A DNA stretch of 64,000 nt from Rhodocyclales bacterium (GCA_003105015.1 PQAF01000032.1:124001-188000); one strand, 5' to 3'; shown: positions 29,992 through 40,112, counted from the first letter of the stretch. Notes: generated by a model from the sequence alone, not told the origin. Translations and numbers: made by a program.

Positions 29992-31946
29992 ACCTTGGCA
30001 ATCTTCAGTTCGGCAATCATTTCGCGCAATTTCTGCCGGGGCATCTTGCCGCTCAGTTTGCCATAGCGCAGATCGATGTAAAGTTCAGTGATCGCACGCA
30101 GGGGTCCTGACAATTCAGGTCTGGCCAGCGCTACCCGTTGTGCATAATCCGCCGGCCCTTCCCAATCCTGGCGTGCAAGGCCGATGCGTGACAGCTTGCG
30201 GCTGAGGTTGTTCCAGTCGCGGACCGTCGGATCGGTCCGAACCCGCTTGTGCAGCGCCCAGACGGTCAGTCCCAGCAGCAGGAGCCCGCAAAGTACGGCC
30301 ATTGCAGCCGTCATGGCTTTCCAGTCCGGTTCGCGCATGCCGAGGCGCGCCAGAACTTCACGCTGGCGTACCGGATCGTAACCCAGCACCCACTGGTTCC
30401 AAGTGTTGGTCACAGCTTCCCAACGGAAACGGAGTTGTCGCAGCCAGGACAGGTCCGACCGCACCAGGAAAGGCAGGGGTTCGCCTGCCGGCACCGCTGA
30501 AGCCAAGCCAGCTTCAATGCGGTTCGGGGCGACGGCGGCCGTTGGATCCACACGCACCCAGCCCTTGCTTTCCAGCCAGACTTCAGCCCAGGCGTGGGCA
30601 TCTGATTGGCGTACGATGAGGTAACCGTCTACCGGGTTGCGTTCGCCGCCTTGGTAGCCGGTGACCACGCGCGCAGGGATGCCGGCTGCACGCATGGCGA
30701 AGACGAAGGCCGATGCATAGTGCTCGCAGAAGCCGCGCCGGGTCTCGAACATGAACTGGTCGATGCTGTTCTCGCCGAGCAGGGGTGGCGTGAGGGTGTA
30801 GAAGTAGTTCTCCTTGCGGAAGTGGTCCAGCATGCGGCGGATAGTCGCCTCCGGATCCCCGGCCTCGTGCTGCCATTGCTCGGCGAGCGCACGGGTGCGC
30901 GGGTTGTTGGCGGGCAGATTCAGATTGTTGCGAAGGGATGCCTCGGACTCATCCATGCCCGGCAGGGAGTCGGGCCGGGACTGCATTTCATAGCGCAGGC
31001 GGCTGCGCACGGGCGTCTTCGAGAGCACCTGGTATTCACGCGATACGATTGCACCGGTAGGCGGTGCTACCGGCATTTCCAGGGCGAACAGCCAGTGTTT
31101 GTTGTGCGGTTCGATGGTCACCGCATAGCGGACGGTTTCACCGGTCGCCGTGTCCGGGGGACTGACTTTCTCCATTTGGGCCCCTGAACGCCAGGTCCGG
31201 CCATCGAACAGGCGCAATACCGGACCGCGCCAGTACAGGAGGTATTTCGGCGGAACTTCACCATCGAAACGGACGCGGAAGGCGATTTCGCCGGACAGGC
31301 TCAGGTTGCTGATCGAACCCGGCGACATGTTGTCCGAGAGCCCGCTCATGCCGCTATAGGCATCGGCCGGCATGCCCCAGAGCGGACCCTGCACGCGGGG
31401 AAAGAGCAGAAACAGGACGAGCATGAAGGGGGCAGCCTGCGCCAGCATGAGGGCGGACAGACGCAGGTGGGCGACGACGGGTTGAGCGGCATGTCCCAGG
31501 CTGGCCAATGCAGCGGTGATGACCACGAGGGCTGCCAGGGAGAGTCCCGCGATGTCCAGACCTTGCGCGTTGAGGAAATGGGTGAGCAACAGGAAGTAGC
31601 ACAGGAAGATGACGGCCAGGCCGTCCCGCACCTGGCGCATCTCCAGCAGCTTGAGGGCGAGAAAGAGTATCAGCAGGGCGATGCCCGGATCCTTCCCGAA
31701 GAAATGGCGGTAGGTGAGAAAGACACCCGCCGATCCGGCAGCAACGAGAACACTCAGCAGCCAGCGCGGTGGCAGAGCGGCTCGTCGCCACCAGATCGAC
31801 ACCCGCCAGGCGATGGCCACGGCAACGGCCGTCGTCAGCCAGGCTGGGACATGCTCGACATCCGGAATCAGGGTCAGCAGGGCGCTGATGAGCAGCCAAA
31901 GTTCCTGGCTGCGGGCGAGGGTAGGGCTTTCGCGCTTAGTCGCCAT
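29988..31946 (-). CDS. Membrane transglutaminase-like protein, TgpA family (DUF3488)
   Basis: A 652-residue inner-membrane protein. The N-terminal half has about six membrane helices (about 15-190). A periplasmic transglutaminase-core domain (about 350-480) follows, with Cys in RRGFCEHYASAFV, His in SDAHAWAEVWLESKGW and Asp in VRVDPT. A last helix (about 540-560) leads to a C-terminal cytoplasmic DUF4129-like tail. The start at 31946 (MATKRESPTLARS) overlaps the DUF58 stop by 11 bases; an ATG 45 bases further upstream is an alternative. In Pseudomonas the homologue TgpA is needed for viability; the natural substrate is unknown. Confidence 0.92.
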   Translation of the reverse strand: MATKRESPTLARSQELWLLISALLTLIPDVEHVPAWLTTAVAVAIAWRVSIWWRRAALPPRWLLSVLVAAGSAGVFLTYRHFFGKDPGIALLILFLALKLLEMRQVRDGLAVIFLCYFLLLTHFLNAQGLDIAGLSLAALVVITAALASLGHAAQPVVAHLRLSALMLAQAAPFMLVLFLLFPRVQGPLWGMPADAYSGMSGLSDNMSPGSISNLSLSGEIAFRVRFDGEVPPKYLLYWRGPVLRLFDGRTWRSGAQMEKVSPPDTATGETVRYAVTIEPHNKHWLFALEMPVAPPTGAIVSREYQVLSKTPVRSRLRYEMQSRPDSLPGMDESEASLRNNLNLPANNPRTRALAEQWQHEAGDPEATIRRMLDHFRKENYFYTLTPPLLGENSIDQFMFETRRGFCEHYASAFVFAMRAAGIPARVVTGYQGGERNPVDGYLIVRQSDAHAWAEVWLESKGWVRVDPTAAVAPNRIEAGLASAVPAGEPLPFLVRSDLSWLRQLRFRWEAVTNTWNQWVLGYDPVRQREVLARLGMREPDWKAMTAAMAVLCGLLLLGLTVWALHKRVRTDPTVRDWNNLSRKLSRIGLARQDWEGPADYAQRVALARPELSGPLRAITELYIDLRYGKLSGKMPRQKLREMIAELKIAKV

Positions 31947-32883
31947 GCAAGGCCAGTGCTTCAAGGCAATCCTGCAACTGTCGTGCGCCATGGCCCAGCG
32001 GTATCTTTCTTCCGGGCAGGCTCAGTCCGTATGCCAGACCCTGGGCATGGGCGTCGAGCAGCCACCTTGTCAGGCGTGCCAGGCGGGCCTCGGTCCCCAA
32101 CCCAGTCGGCAATTCGTTCCAGTCGAGCCAGACCTGGGTGGCACTGGCGCCGGTGAATTGCTTGGTGAGCATGGGTTGCTCCCGCGCCACTGCCTTCCAG
32201 GCGACATGGCGCGGCGAGTCCGCCGGCTGGTGCGTTCGCAGGCCGGAGAAATCCTCGGTGCCTTTGCCGCTGCGTGCGCCCCCCGTTTCGCCGGTGGCCG
32301 ACAGCGGCAGGGGCGGCGGGGAGACCTCGGGACGGGGATATACCAGACACCGCATATCCGGCTCGACATAGCTCCAGGCGCGGACGAGGCAAAGGGGGTA
32401 GCGCGTCTCCAGCGTGACGCGCCCGGGGCGCATCCAGCCGCGCCTTTTGGCCTGCAGCGGCAGATTGATCGATGTCGTCGTTTCGGGAGCCAGGTCGACT
32501 GATACTGCATCCCCGCCGGCGAAATTCAGGTTGATGGCAAACCGCCCCTGTTTGCGCCGGTTGTGCAACCGCAGGCCGAAATGCGCGATATCCCCGGCAA
32601 AGACCGGCTCGATGCGTCCAGGCGAAATCTCGATCTGCACCAGATTGCGGAAGGTATGCAGGAGCGTTACCAGCCCCAGTCCGGCAAGGAGAAAGATCAG
32701 GGCGTAGCCGAGACTCAGGTTGTAGTTGATGGCGCCGATCAGCATCAGCCCGAGCGCAGTGGCGAAGGCCAGTCCGGCCCGGGTCGGCAGGACATAGACT
32801 CGGCGCTGTGTCAGGATGATCGGCGCGACTTCCGGGCCATAGAGGCGGAACAGCCAGCGCTTGAACGAAGCGACTGCCTGCAT
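31936..32883 (-). CDS. DUF58 domain membrane protein
   Basis: A 315-residue protein with two adjacent membrane helices (about 30-70, GLAFATALGLMLIGAINYNLSLGYALIFLLAGLGLV). A soluble part holds the DUF58 core around FSGLRTHQPADSPRHVAWKAVARE (about 217-240). DUF58 proteins have a partial von Willebrand-A-like fold and are encoded next to MoxR ATPases and transglutaminases, as here. They probably act as the MoxR partner in assembling or checking an envelope complex. Confidence 0.9.
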   Translation of the reverse strand: MQAVASFKRWLFRLYGPEVAPIILTQRRVYVLPTRAGLAFATALGLMLIGAINYNLSLGYALIFLLAGLGLVTLLHTFRNLVQIEISPGRIEPVFAGDIAHFGLRLHNRRKQGRFAINLNFAGGDAVSVDLAPETTTSINLPLQAKRRGWMRPGRVTLETRYPLCLVRAWSYVEPDMRCLVYPRPEVSPPPLPLSATGETGGARSGKGTEDFSGLRTHQPADSPRHVAWKAVAREQPMLTKQFTGASATQVWLDWNELPTGLGTEARLARLTRWLLDAHAQGLAYGLSLPGRKIPLGHGARQLQDCLEALALHGD

Positions 32884-32890
32884 GTGGGCA

Positions 32891-33832
32891 CTAGGGAATC
32901 GGTACGGCGCCGATCAAAGCCGTGGCGATGTCGGCGGCGGGGGTGCCAGTCGCGCCGCTGGCCGGATGCAGCCGGTGTCCCGCCACCGCCGGCAGCACGG
33001 CCTGGATGTCCTCCGGCAGAACCAGGTCGCGGTGGTCGATCAATGCCCAGGCGCGTGCGGCCCGCAGCAAGGCGAGCGCCGCGCGCGGGCTCAGTCCCGT
33101 CTCGTAATCCGGCGAGCGGCGGGTGTGTTCGGCAAGGGCCTGCACGTAGGCGATGAGCGCCTCGGAGACATGCACCTCCCGTACGGCCCGCTGCAGTTCG
33201 ATCAGTTCGCCCGGCTCCATGCAGGGACGCAGCGTGGCAACCATGTCGCGTCGGTCGGCGCCGCCGAGCAGTTCGCGTTCCGCGGCCTGGTCCGGGTAAC
33301 CCATCTCGATGCGCATCAGGAAACGATCGAGTTGGGACTCTGGCAGGGGAAAGGTGCCGATCTGGTGCGAGGGGTTCTGCGTCGCAATGACGAAGAAGGG
33401 GTCCGGCAGGGGGCGCGTTTCGCCTTCGCAGGTGACCTGATGTTCCTCCATCGCTTCGAGCAGTGCGCTCTGGGACTTTGGCGTGGCACGGTTGATTTCA
33501 TCCACCAGAATGAGCTGGGCAAAGATCGGGCCGGGATGAAACTGGAAACCGCCCGTGTTGCGGTCGTAAATCGACACGCCGATGATGTCTGCCGGCAGCA
33601 TGTCGGCCGTGCACTGGATTCGGTGGAAGTTCAGTCCGAGCAGCTTGGCCAGGACATGTGCCAGGATTGTCTTGCCAACGCCCGGCAGATCCTCGATGAG
33701 CAGATGGCCGCGGGCGAGAAGGCAGACCAGGGCGAGACGAATCTGGCGTTCTTTGCCGAGCACGATGCGTCCGGCATTGCGAATGGTTTCATCTATGGGG
33801 GAATAAGGCATGACTTGAGGCGGATGCTGCAA
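32891..33832 (-). CDS. MoxR-family AAA+ ATPase
   Basis: A 313-residue cytoplasmic ATPase chaperone. Walker A is DLPGVGKTILA, Walker B LILVDEINRATPKSQSALLEAMEE, sensor 1 VIATQNPSHQIGTFPLPESQLDRF, and the C-terminal lid contains YETGLSPRAALALLRAARAWA. The MoxR-DUF58-TgpA order is conserved across proteobacteria. An in-frame ATG seven codons in (33811) is an equally possible start. It is divergent from the deacetylase gene. Confidence 0.93.
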   Translation of the reverse strand: MQHPPQVMPYSPIDETIRNAGRIVLGKERQIRLALVCLLARGHLLIEDLPGVGKTILAHVLAKLLGLNFHRIQCTADMLPADIIGVSIYDRNTGGFQFHPGPIFAQLILVDEINRATPKSQSALLEAMEEHQVTCEGETRPLPDPFFVIATQNPSHQIGTFPLPESQLDRFLMRIEMGYPDQAAERELLGGADRRDMVATLRPCMEPGELIELQRAVREVHVSEALIAYVQALAEHTRRSPDYETGLSPRAALALLRAARAWALIDHRDLVLPEDIQAVLPAVAGHRLHPASGATGTPAADIATALIGAVPIP

Positions 33833-33911
33833 TCAGTGGATAATGGCGTCCATAGAGGGCATTCTATTGCAATTCCACTTTGAAGAGACCCGGCGATGAC
33901 TGGGGCTTCAC

Positions 33912-34835
33912 ATGACCACCGCCTTTATTACCCATCGCGACTGCTGGCTCCATGACATGGGGGCGCACCATCCGGAATGTCCGGAGCGCCTGTCCGCCAT
34001 CAGCGACCGTCTGATTGCCGCGGGACTCGATTTGTATCTATCGTTTTACGACGCCCCGCTTGCAACTTTGGAACAGATCGGGCGCGTGCATCCGCTGGAA
34101 TACGTGCTCGGTATGGCCGAAAGCGCTCCGCAAAGCGGCATTGTCCACCTGGATCCAGATACGGCGATGAGTGCCGGTACGTGGCAGGCGGCACTGCGTT
34201 CGGCAGGTGCCGGTATTTTGGCGACAGATCTGGTCATGGCCGGCGAGGTGGAGAACGCCTTTTGCAGCGTGCGCCCGCCGGGGCACCATGCCGAACGCGC
34301 CAAGGCCATGGGGTTTTGCTTCCTCAACAACATCGCCATCGCCGCTGCCCATGCGCTTGAAGTGCATGGCCTTGAACGGGTGGCGGTTGTCGATTTCGAC
34401 GTACATCACGGCAATGGCACCGAGGATATCTTCGCCAACGATGCGCGCGTGCTCATGGTCAGCACCTTCCAGCATCCCTTCTATCCCTACAGCGGAACAG
34501 AGGCTCCGGCCGGGAACATGGTCAATGTGCCGGTGCCGGCCGGCACGCGCAGCGACGGTTTTCGCCAGGCGGTGGCCGATATCTGGATGCCGGCATTGAG
34601 GCGCTTTGCTCCTGAAGCGATCTTCATTTCCGCCGGCTTCGATGCGCATTACGAAGACGACATGGCTTCGCTTGGGCTTGTCGAGGCCGACTATGCCTGG
34701 GTGACCCAGCAAATCAAGGCAGTTGCGGCGGAGTCGGCACAGGGCCGCATCGTCTCGATGCTTGAGGGGGGGTACGCCTTGTCCGCCCTGGCGCGCAGCG
34801 TTACGACGCACGTCAAGGCACTGGCGGATCTATGA
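33912..34835 (+). CDS. Histone-deacetylase-family hydrolase (AcuC/AphA-like)
   Basis: A 307-residue zinc-dependent amidohydrolase of the class II HDAC type. The active-site elements are present: GAHHPECPERL near the start, RPPGHHAERAKAMGFCFLNN with the His pair, VVDFDVHHGNGTEDIF with Asp and His zinc ligands, and SAGFDAHYED. Bacterial relatives deacetylate acetylpolyamines or acetyl-lysine; the substrate here cannot be told from sequence. Confidence 0.92.
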   Translation: MTTAFITHRDCWLHDMGAHHPECPERLSAISDRLIAAGLDLYLSFYDAPLATLEQIGRVHPLEYVLGMAESAPQSGIVHLDPDTAMSAGTWQAALRSAGAGILATDLVMAGEVENAFCSVRPPGHHAERAKAMGFCFLNNIAIAAAHALEVHGLERVAVVDFDVHHGNGTEDIFANDARVLMVSTFQHPFYPYSGTEAPAGNMVNVPVPAGTRSDGFRQAVADIWMPALRRFAPEAIFISAGFDAHYEDDMASLGLVEADYAWVTQQIKAVAAESAQGRIVSMLEGGYALSALARSVTTHVKALADL

Positions 34836-34950
34836 GCGTGCAGGGAACTGGCCCGTATTGGTGATGTCAACTTCCCGGCAACTCGTTCATTTATGTTCAG
34901 AAGCAGCTTTCATCAAGTAAAATCCACTGTTTTCATGCAGGCGTGATCCC

Positions 34951-35829
34951 ATGATCCAAGGCTCGATAGTCGCTATCGTCACTCCCATGCGGGAGGACGG
35001 CAGTCTGGATTACCCCCGGCTGAAGTCTCTTGTGGATTTTCATGCGGCCGAAGGTACCGACGGCATTGTCATCGTCGGCACCACGGGCGAATCGCCCACC
35101 GTTGACGTCGATGAACATTGCGAACTGATCCGCGCGGCGGTCGAATACGCGGCCGGCCGTCTTCCTGTCATTGCCGGGACGGGCGGCAATTCGACTTCCG
35201 AGGCGATCGAGCTTACGGCCTATGCCAAGAAGGTCGGTGCAACCGCTTCCTTGAATGTCGTGCCCTATTACAACAAGCCGACGCAGGAGGGGCTCTACCT
35301 CCATTTCAAGGCGATTGCCGAAGCAGTCGATCTGCCGATGATTCTCTACAACGTGCCCGGTCGCACGGTTGCCGACATGAGCAATGAAACGACGCTGCGT
35401 CTGGCACAGGTGCCCGGCATTGTCGGCATCAAGGACGCTACCGGCAATCTGGAGCGCGGTACGGATCTCATCAAGCGGGCGCCGCAGGGATTTGCCCTCT
35501 ACAGCGGCGACGATGCCAGCGCGCTGGCCTTCATTTTATTGGGCGGTCATGGCACGATCTCGGTGACCGCCAACGTTGCACCGCGCTTGATGCATGAAAT
35601 GTGTGCGGCCGCCTTGGCCGGCGATGTCGCCAGGGCGCGTGAGATCAATAGCCGTCTGCTCGGTCTGCATCGCCAGCTGTTTGTCGAAGCTAACCCGATT
35701 CCAGTGAAATGGGCCGTCTGCAGGATGGGCCTGATAGAGGCGGGTATCCGCCTGCCGCTGACGCGATTGTCGGCGGAATACCACGAGCGCGTGCTCCAGT
35801 CCATGCGCGAAGCCGGCATAGCCGTTTGA
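34951..35829 (+). CDS. dapA: 4-hydroxy-tetrahydrodipicolinate synthase
   Basis: A 292-residue enzyme condensing pyruvate and aspartate semialdehyde, the first committed step toward lysine and diaminopimelate. It has GTTGESPTV (substrate-binding Thr pair), [11 protein letters not shown] with the proton-relay Tyr, the Schiff-base Lys in [10 protein letters not shown], and SGDDAS. Length equals E. coli DapA (292). bamC follows, the classic dapA-nlpB arrangement. lysC at 51675 supplies the preceding pathway step. Confidence 0.97.
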   Translation: MIQGSIVAIVTPMREDGSLDYPRLKSLVDFHAAEGTDGIVIVGTTGESPTVDVDEHCELIRAAVEYAAGRLPVIAGTGGNSTSEAIELTAYAKKVGATASLNVVPYYNKPTQEGLYLHFKAIAEAVDLPMILYNVPGRTVADMSNETTLRLAQVPGIVGIKDATGNLERGTDLIKRAPQGFALYSGDDASALAFILLGGHGTISVTANVAPRLMHEMCAAALAGDVARAREINSRLLGLHRQLFVEANPIPVKWAVCRMGLIEAGIRLPLTRLSAEYHERVLQSMREAGIAV

Positions 35830-35860
35830 CATATAAATTCGAACTTGAAGAGGGCGGGGC

Positions 35861-36994
35861 ATGATCCGCAAGTGGTTCAGGCAGTTCTTCCTGTTTGCTG
35901 TTTCCGTAGTGCTGGCCGGATGCTCCAGTACGATGATCGAATCGAAGAAAATCGATTACAAGTCGGCTGGCAAGCTGCCGCCGCTGGAAATTCCCCCCGA
36001 CCTCACTTCACCCAACCGCGACGAGCGCTACACCGTCCCTGACATTTCGCCGCGCGGATCCGCCACCTTCTCCGCCTACAGCTCGGAGCGAACCGGCACG
36101 AGGGATGCCGCTGCGCAGGAGGTGCTGCCGCAGATCGAGAAAATGCGCGTCGAACGCTCCGGCAGCCAGCGCTGGCTGGTGGTGGCGGGCACGCCTGACA
36201 AGATCTGGCCGACGCTCAAGGAGTTCTGGCAGGAGTTGGGCTTCATAGTCAACCTTGAACTGCCGGATGCCGGAATCATGGAAACCGACTGGGCCGAGAA
36301 TCGGGCCAAACTGCCGCAGGACATGATCCGCGCCACCCTCGGCAGATTCCTTGACCAGATCTATTCGACGCCGGAGCGCGACAAGTTCCGCACCCGCCTG
36401 GAGAAGGGCGCGGAGGAAGGCACTACCGAAATCTACATCAGCCATCGCGGCATGTACGAGGTTTATGCGAACGAGAGCCAGGACCGTACCGTGTGGCAGC
36501 CTCGTCCGGCCGACCCCGAACTTGAGGCCGAGATGCTGAGGCGGCTGATGGTCCGCCTCGGCACGGAGGAAAGCCGTTCCAAGACCATGATGGCCGGCGA
36601 ATCCAAGAAGGAAGAGCGCGCCAAGTTGTTGCGGGCCACGGGCGGTGCCGGTTCGCTTCAGCTGCTGGAGGCATTCGATCGATCCTGGCGTCGCGTTGGA
36701 CTGGCGCTGGATCGCGTCGGTTTCACCGTGGAGGATCGGGATCGCGCCAAAGGCCTTTACTACGTCCGTTACGTCGACACGGAAGCCGGCGACACCAAGA
36801 AGACGGATGGCGGATTCCTCAGCAAGCTCAAATTCTGGGACAGCGGCAAGCCGGCGGCAAACCAGCAGTTTCGCATTCTGGTCCAGGGGGACGGCGGTGC
36901 GAGCACGGTGCAGATATTGACGCGCGAGGGCGGCGTGGATAACTCAGAAACCGCGAAAAAGATTCTAGGCCTGCTCTACGACCAGTTGAAGTAA
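35861..36994 (+). CDS. bamC: Outer membrane assembly lipoprotein BamC (NlpB)
   Basis: A 377-residue lipoprotein of the BAM complex that inserts beta-barrel proteins into the outer membrane. The signal ends in lipobox VLAGC (Cys about 21). The following unstructured part (IDYKSAGKLPPLEIPPDLTSP) matches the segment that binds BamD in E. coli, and two helix-grip domains follow (about 95-215 and 260-375). It is downstream of dapA as in E. coli. Its stop overlaps the start of the next gene by one base. Confidence 0.92.
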   Translation: MIRKWFRQFFLFAVSVVLAGCSSTMIESKKIDYKSAGKLPPLEIPPDLTSPNRDERYTVPDISPRGSATFSAYSSERTGTRDAAAQEVLPQIEKMRVERSGSQRWLVVAGTPDKIWPTLKEFWQELGFIVNLELPDAGIMETDWAENRAKLPQDMIRATLGRFLDQIYSTPERDKFRTRLEKGAEEGTTEIYISHRGMYEVYANESQDRTVWQPRPADPELEAEMLRRLMVRLGTEESRSKTMMAGESKKEERAKLLRATGGAGSLQLLEAFDRSWRRVGLALDRVGFTVEDRDRAKGLYYVRYVDTEAGDTKKTDGGFLSKLKFWDSGKPAANQQFRILVQGDGGASTVQILTREGGVDNSETAKKILGLLYDQLK

Positions 36995-37758
36995 TGCGTT
37001 TCGCTTCGCTGGGCAGTGGCAGTCGCGGCAATGCCCTGCTCGTCGAAGCAGGCTCAACCCGCCTTCTGCTTGATTGCGGGTTTGGTCCGCGCGAAATCCT
37101 TTCCAAGCTGGCCCGGCTTGGCCTCGATTCGGAAGGACTGTCGGGCATTCTCGTTACCCACGAACACAGCGACCACATCGCAGGGGCCTTCAAGCTGGCA
37201 GCCCGTCATCGGCTGACGATGTGGATGACGCACGGCACCTTCGCTGCCGCACCGAAAGGCCTGGGCGAACTGCCGAAAGTGGAGCTGATCGACAGTCATC
37301 AGGCCTTTCGGGTCTGTGATCTGGAAATACACCCCTTTCCCGTGCCCCATGATGCGCGCGAGCCAGTCCAATACGTTTTTTCGGACGGCAAGCACCGTCT
37401 TGGAGTGGTGACAGACCTGGGCAGTTCAACTCCTCATGTGGAGCGGATGCTGACGGACTGTGACGCGTTGGTACTGGAATGCAACCATGATGAAAATATG
37501 TTGCGGCACGGGGGCTATCCGCCTCATTTGATTCGCCGCATTGCGGGCCGTTTCGGCCATCTTGACAATGCTGCCTCAGCAGCGCTGCTTGCAGCGTTGG
37601 ATACCCGAAAATTACGACATGTCATTGCGGCCCATTTGAGCCAGCAGAACAATACGCCGGCTTTGGCGAGGAAAGCGCTGGCAGAGACGCTGGGCTGTTC
37701 GGAATCGTGGGTGGGCATCGCTGATCAGGACGCCGGATTCGACTGGCGCGACCTGTAG
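36994..37758 (+). CDS. MBL-fold metallo-hydrolase (YycJ/WalJ-like)
   Basis: A 254-residue metallo-beta-lactamase-fold protein with metal motif VTHEHSDHIAG (about 54-64), PVPHDA, VTDLGSSTPHV, LECNHDENML and a final HLSQQNN His. This pattern fits the YycJ/WalJ group, which is linked to DNA-related hydrolysis in some bacteria. It starts within the bamC stop (TAATG). Confidence 0.88.
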   Translation: MRFASLGSGSRGNALLVEAGSTRLLLDCGFGPREILSKLARLGLDSEGLSGILVTHEHSDHIAGAFKLAARHRLTMWMTHGTFAAAPKGLGELPKVELIDSHQAFRVCDLEIHPFPVPHDAREPVQYVFSDGKHRLGVVTDLGSSTPHVERMLTDCDALVLECNHDENMLRHGGYPPHLIRRIAGRFGHLDNAASAALLAALDTRKLRHVIAAHLSQQNNTPALARKALAETLGCSESWVGIADQDAGFDWRDL

Positions 37759-37766
37759 GATGAACG

Positions 37767-37796
37767 AAAAAAGCCGGCCCGCAGGCCGGCTTTTTT
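37767..37796. terminator. Bidirectional intrinsic terminator
   Basis: A 13-bp stem (37767-37779 with 37784-37796) around CGCA has an A-run on the left and six T on the right. It serves the convergent MBL-hydrolase gene and the small lipoprotein gene. Confidence 0.93.
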
Positions 37797-37810
37797 GAAT
37801 CAAAGCCTGG

Positions 37811-38068
37811 TTACTTCTTCGGCTCTTCTTCTTTCTTGGCTTCCATACCAGCCGGCTGGGCCGGGGCAGCAGCCGGAGCGCCGGCCATGCCGCCCATGCC
37901 GGACATGCCTTCCATGCCAGCGGGCTGGGCCGGAGCGGCGGCCGGAGCCGGAGCAGCAGCCGGAGCCGGAGCAGCAGCCGGAGCGGCAGCGGGCTTGGCT
38001 TCTTCTTTCTTGCCGCAGGCGGACAGGGCCACGGCGACGAGCGCAGCAACGAGGAGAGAGTGTTTCAT
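37811..38068 (-). CDS. Small Ala/Pro/Met-Gly-rich lipoprotein
   Basis: An 85-residue predicted lipoprotein: signal MKHSLLVAALVAVALSAC with lipobox LSAC (Cys18), then a charged KKEE patch. A low-complexity Ala-Pro repeat (AAAPAPAAAPAP) and a GMEGMSGMGGMAGAP stretch follow, with a second PAQPAGME copy and an acidic/basic KKEEEPKK tail. No enzymatic domain is visible. The Met-Gly repeat could be flexible or weakly metal-binding. A GGAAACC sequence just before the ATG is a weak ribosome site. The function is unknown. Confidence 0.75.
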   Translation of the reverse strand: MKHSLLVAALVAVALSACGKKEEAKPAAAPAAAPAPAAAPAPAAAPAQPAGMEGMSGMGGMAGAPAAAPAQPAGMEAKKEEEPKK

Positions 38069-38218
38069 TTGGTTTCCTTAACGATAGAGTGAATGTTTTG
38101 CTTATATCACAGCCGAAATCTAGGATTCGGCCTGAACGAATTCAGGCCGGATGAAATTTTAGCAAATTCACATAAAAATACTATCTCTACCCCATGGGAG
38201 AACGGCCTGCCCGGAATG

Positions 38219-38704
38219 CTACAAACCCAGGGGGGTTGCCGAAGCACCCGGCATCGATTCAATCCAGAGTTCCTCGAAACGCTGATGCCAGTCATGGATT
38301 TCTGCTGGCTGTTCCAGAAGCACCTTGCCTCGGAAATGGTCTGCGTGAAAACGGATCACTCCGCTGGCTTCGTCGGCCAGCACGAAGGAATCCGCTATGT
38401 TGCGCAACGGCTCGGGTGTCTGGCGGATCGAGAAGCAATGGCCGTAGCGTTTGAGCAGGCCCAGCATGCGTGGCGAGTAACGGACCAGATGGTCGAGGTC
38501 ATGCAGGACGATGCGCAGGCTGCGGTCGCGCCCACCTGACAGAAAAGTGGCGATCATGTCCGCCCTGGTGCGGGTGTCGAGTTCGAGGGCCTTGGAATCG
38601 GGATCGAATATGCAGAGTTCCCTTTTTGCAGATGACAAAACCGTGTCAATTGCCTGCTGATACGCGGCTCGGGTATCGAAGGTGAGCTGTTGGCTGTCCG
38701 GCAT
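38219..38704 (-). CDS. Conserved hypothetical protein (possible phospholipase-D-like fold)
   Basis: A 161-residue soluble protein starting MPDSQQLTFDTRAAYQQAIDTVLSSAKRELCIFDPD. The N-terminal pattern (a helix, then a strand LCIFDPD, then recruitment of TFLSGGRDRSLRIVLHDLDHLVRYSPRMLGLLKRYG) resembles the non-catalytic half of phospholipase-D-like proteins, but no HxK(x4)D motif is present. It is divergent from rlmD. A longer in-frame ORF reaches back to 38830, but those residues overlap the rlmD start and look non-coding. The function is not known. Confidence 0.7.
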   Translation of the reverse strand: MPDSQQLTFDTRAAYQQAIDTVLSSAKRELCIFDPDSKALELDTRTRADMIATFLSGGRDRSLRIVLHDLDHLVRYSPRMLGLLKRYGHCFSIRQTPEPLRNIADSFVLADEASGVIRFHADHFRGKVLLEQPAEIHDWHQRFEELWIESMPGASATPLGL

Positions 38705-38813
38705 GGGTTGTTTAGGCTGAATGATTCGATGCCATCCTATGGCAAGGACGGGGTCGTTGCAAATCCCGCAACCATGCATACAATTGCGCCTCCCGTTCCT
38801 TGGTCCGTCGGAA

Positions 38814-40112
38814 ATGCCTGCAACCACCATCGAATCGCTTGACCATGAAGGCAGAGGGGTGGCCCGCTATGAGGGCAAGACCATCTTTGTCGAGGGCGCC
38901 TTGCCTCAGGAGCAGGTAGTCTTTTCAAGCTATCGCAGAAAACCGAACTACGAACTCGCCACGGCCGGACAGATACTCAGGTCAAGTGCCCTGCGGACCG
39001 AACCGCGCTGCAGGCACTTCGGCATCTGCGGTGGCTGCAGCATGCAGCATCTTGAGGCATCGGGGCAGGCGGCGGCCAAACAACGCGTTCTGGAAGATGC
39101 CTTCTGGCATATCGCGCGCACACGCCCGGAAGTGGTCTATCCGGCCATTTATGGCCCGGCCTGGGGCTATCGCTCCCGCGCGCGCCTGTCGGTTCGCCTG
39201 GTGCCAAAGAAGGGGGGGGTGCTGGTGGGCTTCCATGAGAAGCGCAGCAGCTATATCGCCGACATGGATAGCTGTGAGGTGCTGCCGCCCCCGATTTCCG
39301 CATTGTTGGTCCCCCTGAGACAGCTGGTCGGTGCGCTGTCCATTGCCGACCGCCTGCCGCAGATCGAGGTGGCGGTAGGCGATGCGGTTACGGTTCTGGT
39401 CATGCGTATCCTGCAGGCGTTAACGCCCGCGGATGAGGCATTGTTGCGCACCTTTGCCGACGCGCACGGCATTCAGTTCTGGCTGCAGCCGGGCGGGCCG
39501 GATTCGGCCTATCCCTTTCATCCCCTCGCTGCACCGTCGCTGAGCTATGCCTTGCCGGATTTCGGTTTGGAACTGCAATTCAGGCCGAATGAGTTCACCC
39601 AGGTCAATCACGGCATCAACCGCATGCTGCTGAGGCGTGCCATGCATCTCCTGCAACCGCGCCCGGGCGAGCGGATTGGCGACCTGTTCTGCGGCCTGGG
39701 CAATTTCACCCTGCCGATTGCGCGCAGTGGAGCCTTCGCCTTCGGCGTGGAAGGCAGTCAGGCCCTGGTGAGCCGGGCGAGGGAGAATGCCGCGCTGAAC
39801 GATTTGTCCGGTTCCACTGAATTTGCCGTGGAAAACCTCTTCGAGACGACGCCGGAAATGCTCTCTGAATGGGGGGCGCTGGACAAATGGCTGGTCGACC
39901 CGCCGCGCGAGGGCGCCATTGAGCTGGTCAAGGCGATCGGGGAAGGAGGACCCAGCCGCATTGTCTACGTATCCTGCAATCCCGCCACCCTGGCGCGGGA
40001 TGCGGCCGTACTGGTGCATGAGAAGGGCTACCGTCTATGCGGTGCCGGAATCGCCAACATGTTTCCACAAACGTCCCACGTCGAATCCATCGCCTTGTTC
40101 GAGAGACCATGA
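38814..40112 (+). CDS. rlmD: 23S rRNA (uracil-1939-C5)-methyltransferase RlmD
   Basis: A 432-residue rRNA methyltransferase of the RlmD/TrmA family. A TRAM domain (about 1-55) is followed by the Fe-S cluster cysteines in [15 protein letters not shown]. The SAM fold contains [11 protein letters not shown] and [16 protein letters not shown], the DPPREG motif, and the catalytic Cys in [15 protein letters not shown] 38814 gives the conserved [15 protein letters not shown] start; in-frame codons upstream to 38721 add a non-family stretch. Confidence 0.94.
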   Translation: MPATTIESLDHEGRGVARYEGKTIFVEGALPQEQVVFSSYRRKPNYELATAGQILRSSALRTEPRCRHFGICGGCSMQHLEASGQAAAKQRVLEDAFWHIARTRPEVVYPAIYGPAWGYRSRARLSVRLVPKKGGVLVGFHEKRSSYIADMDSCEVLPPPISALLVPLRQLVGALSIADRLPQIEVAVGDAVTVLVMRILQALTPADEALLRTFADAHGIQFWLQPGGPDSAYPFHPLAAPSLSYALPDFGLELQFRPNEFTQVNHGINRMLLRRAMHLLQPRPGERIGDLFCGLGNFTLPIARSGAFAFGVEGSQALVSRARENAALNDLSGSTEFAVENLFETTPEMLSEWGALDKWLVDPPREGAIELVKAIGEGGPSRIVYVSCNPATLARDAAVLVHEKGYRLCGAGIANMFPQTSHVESIALFERP

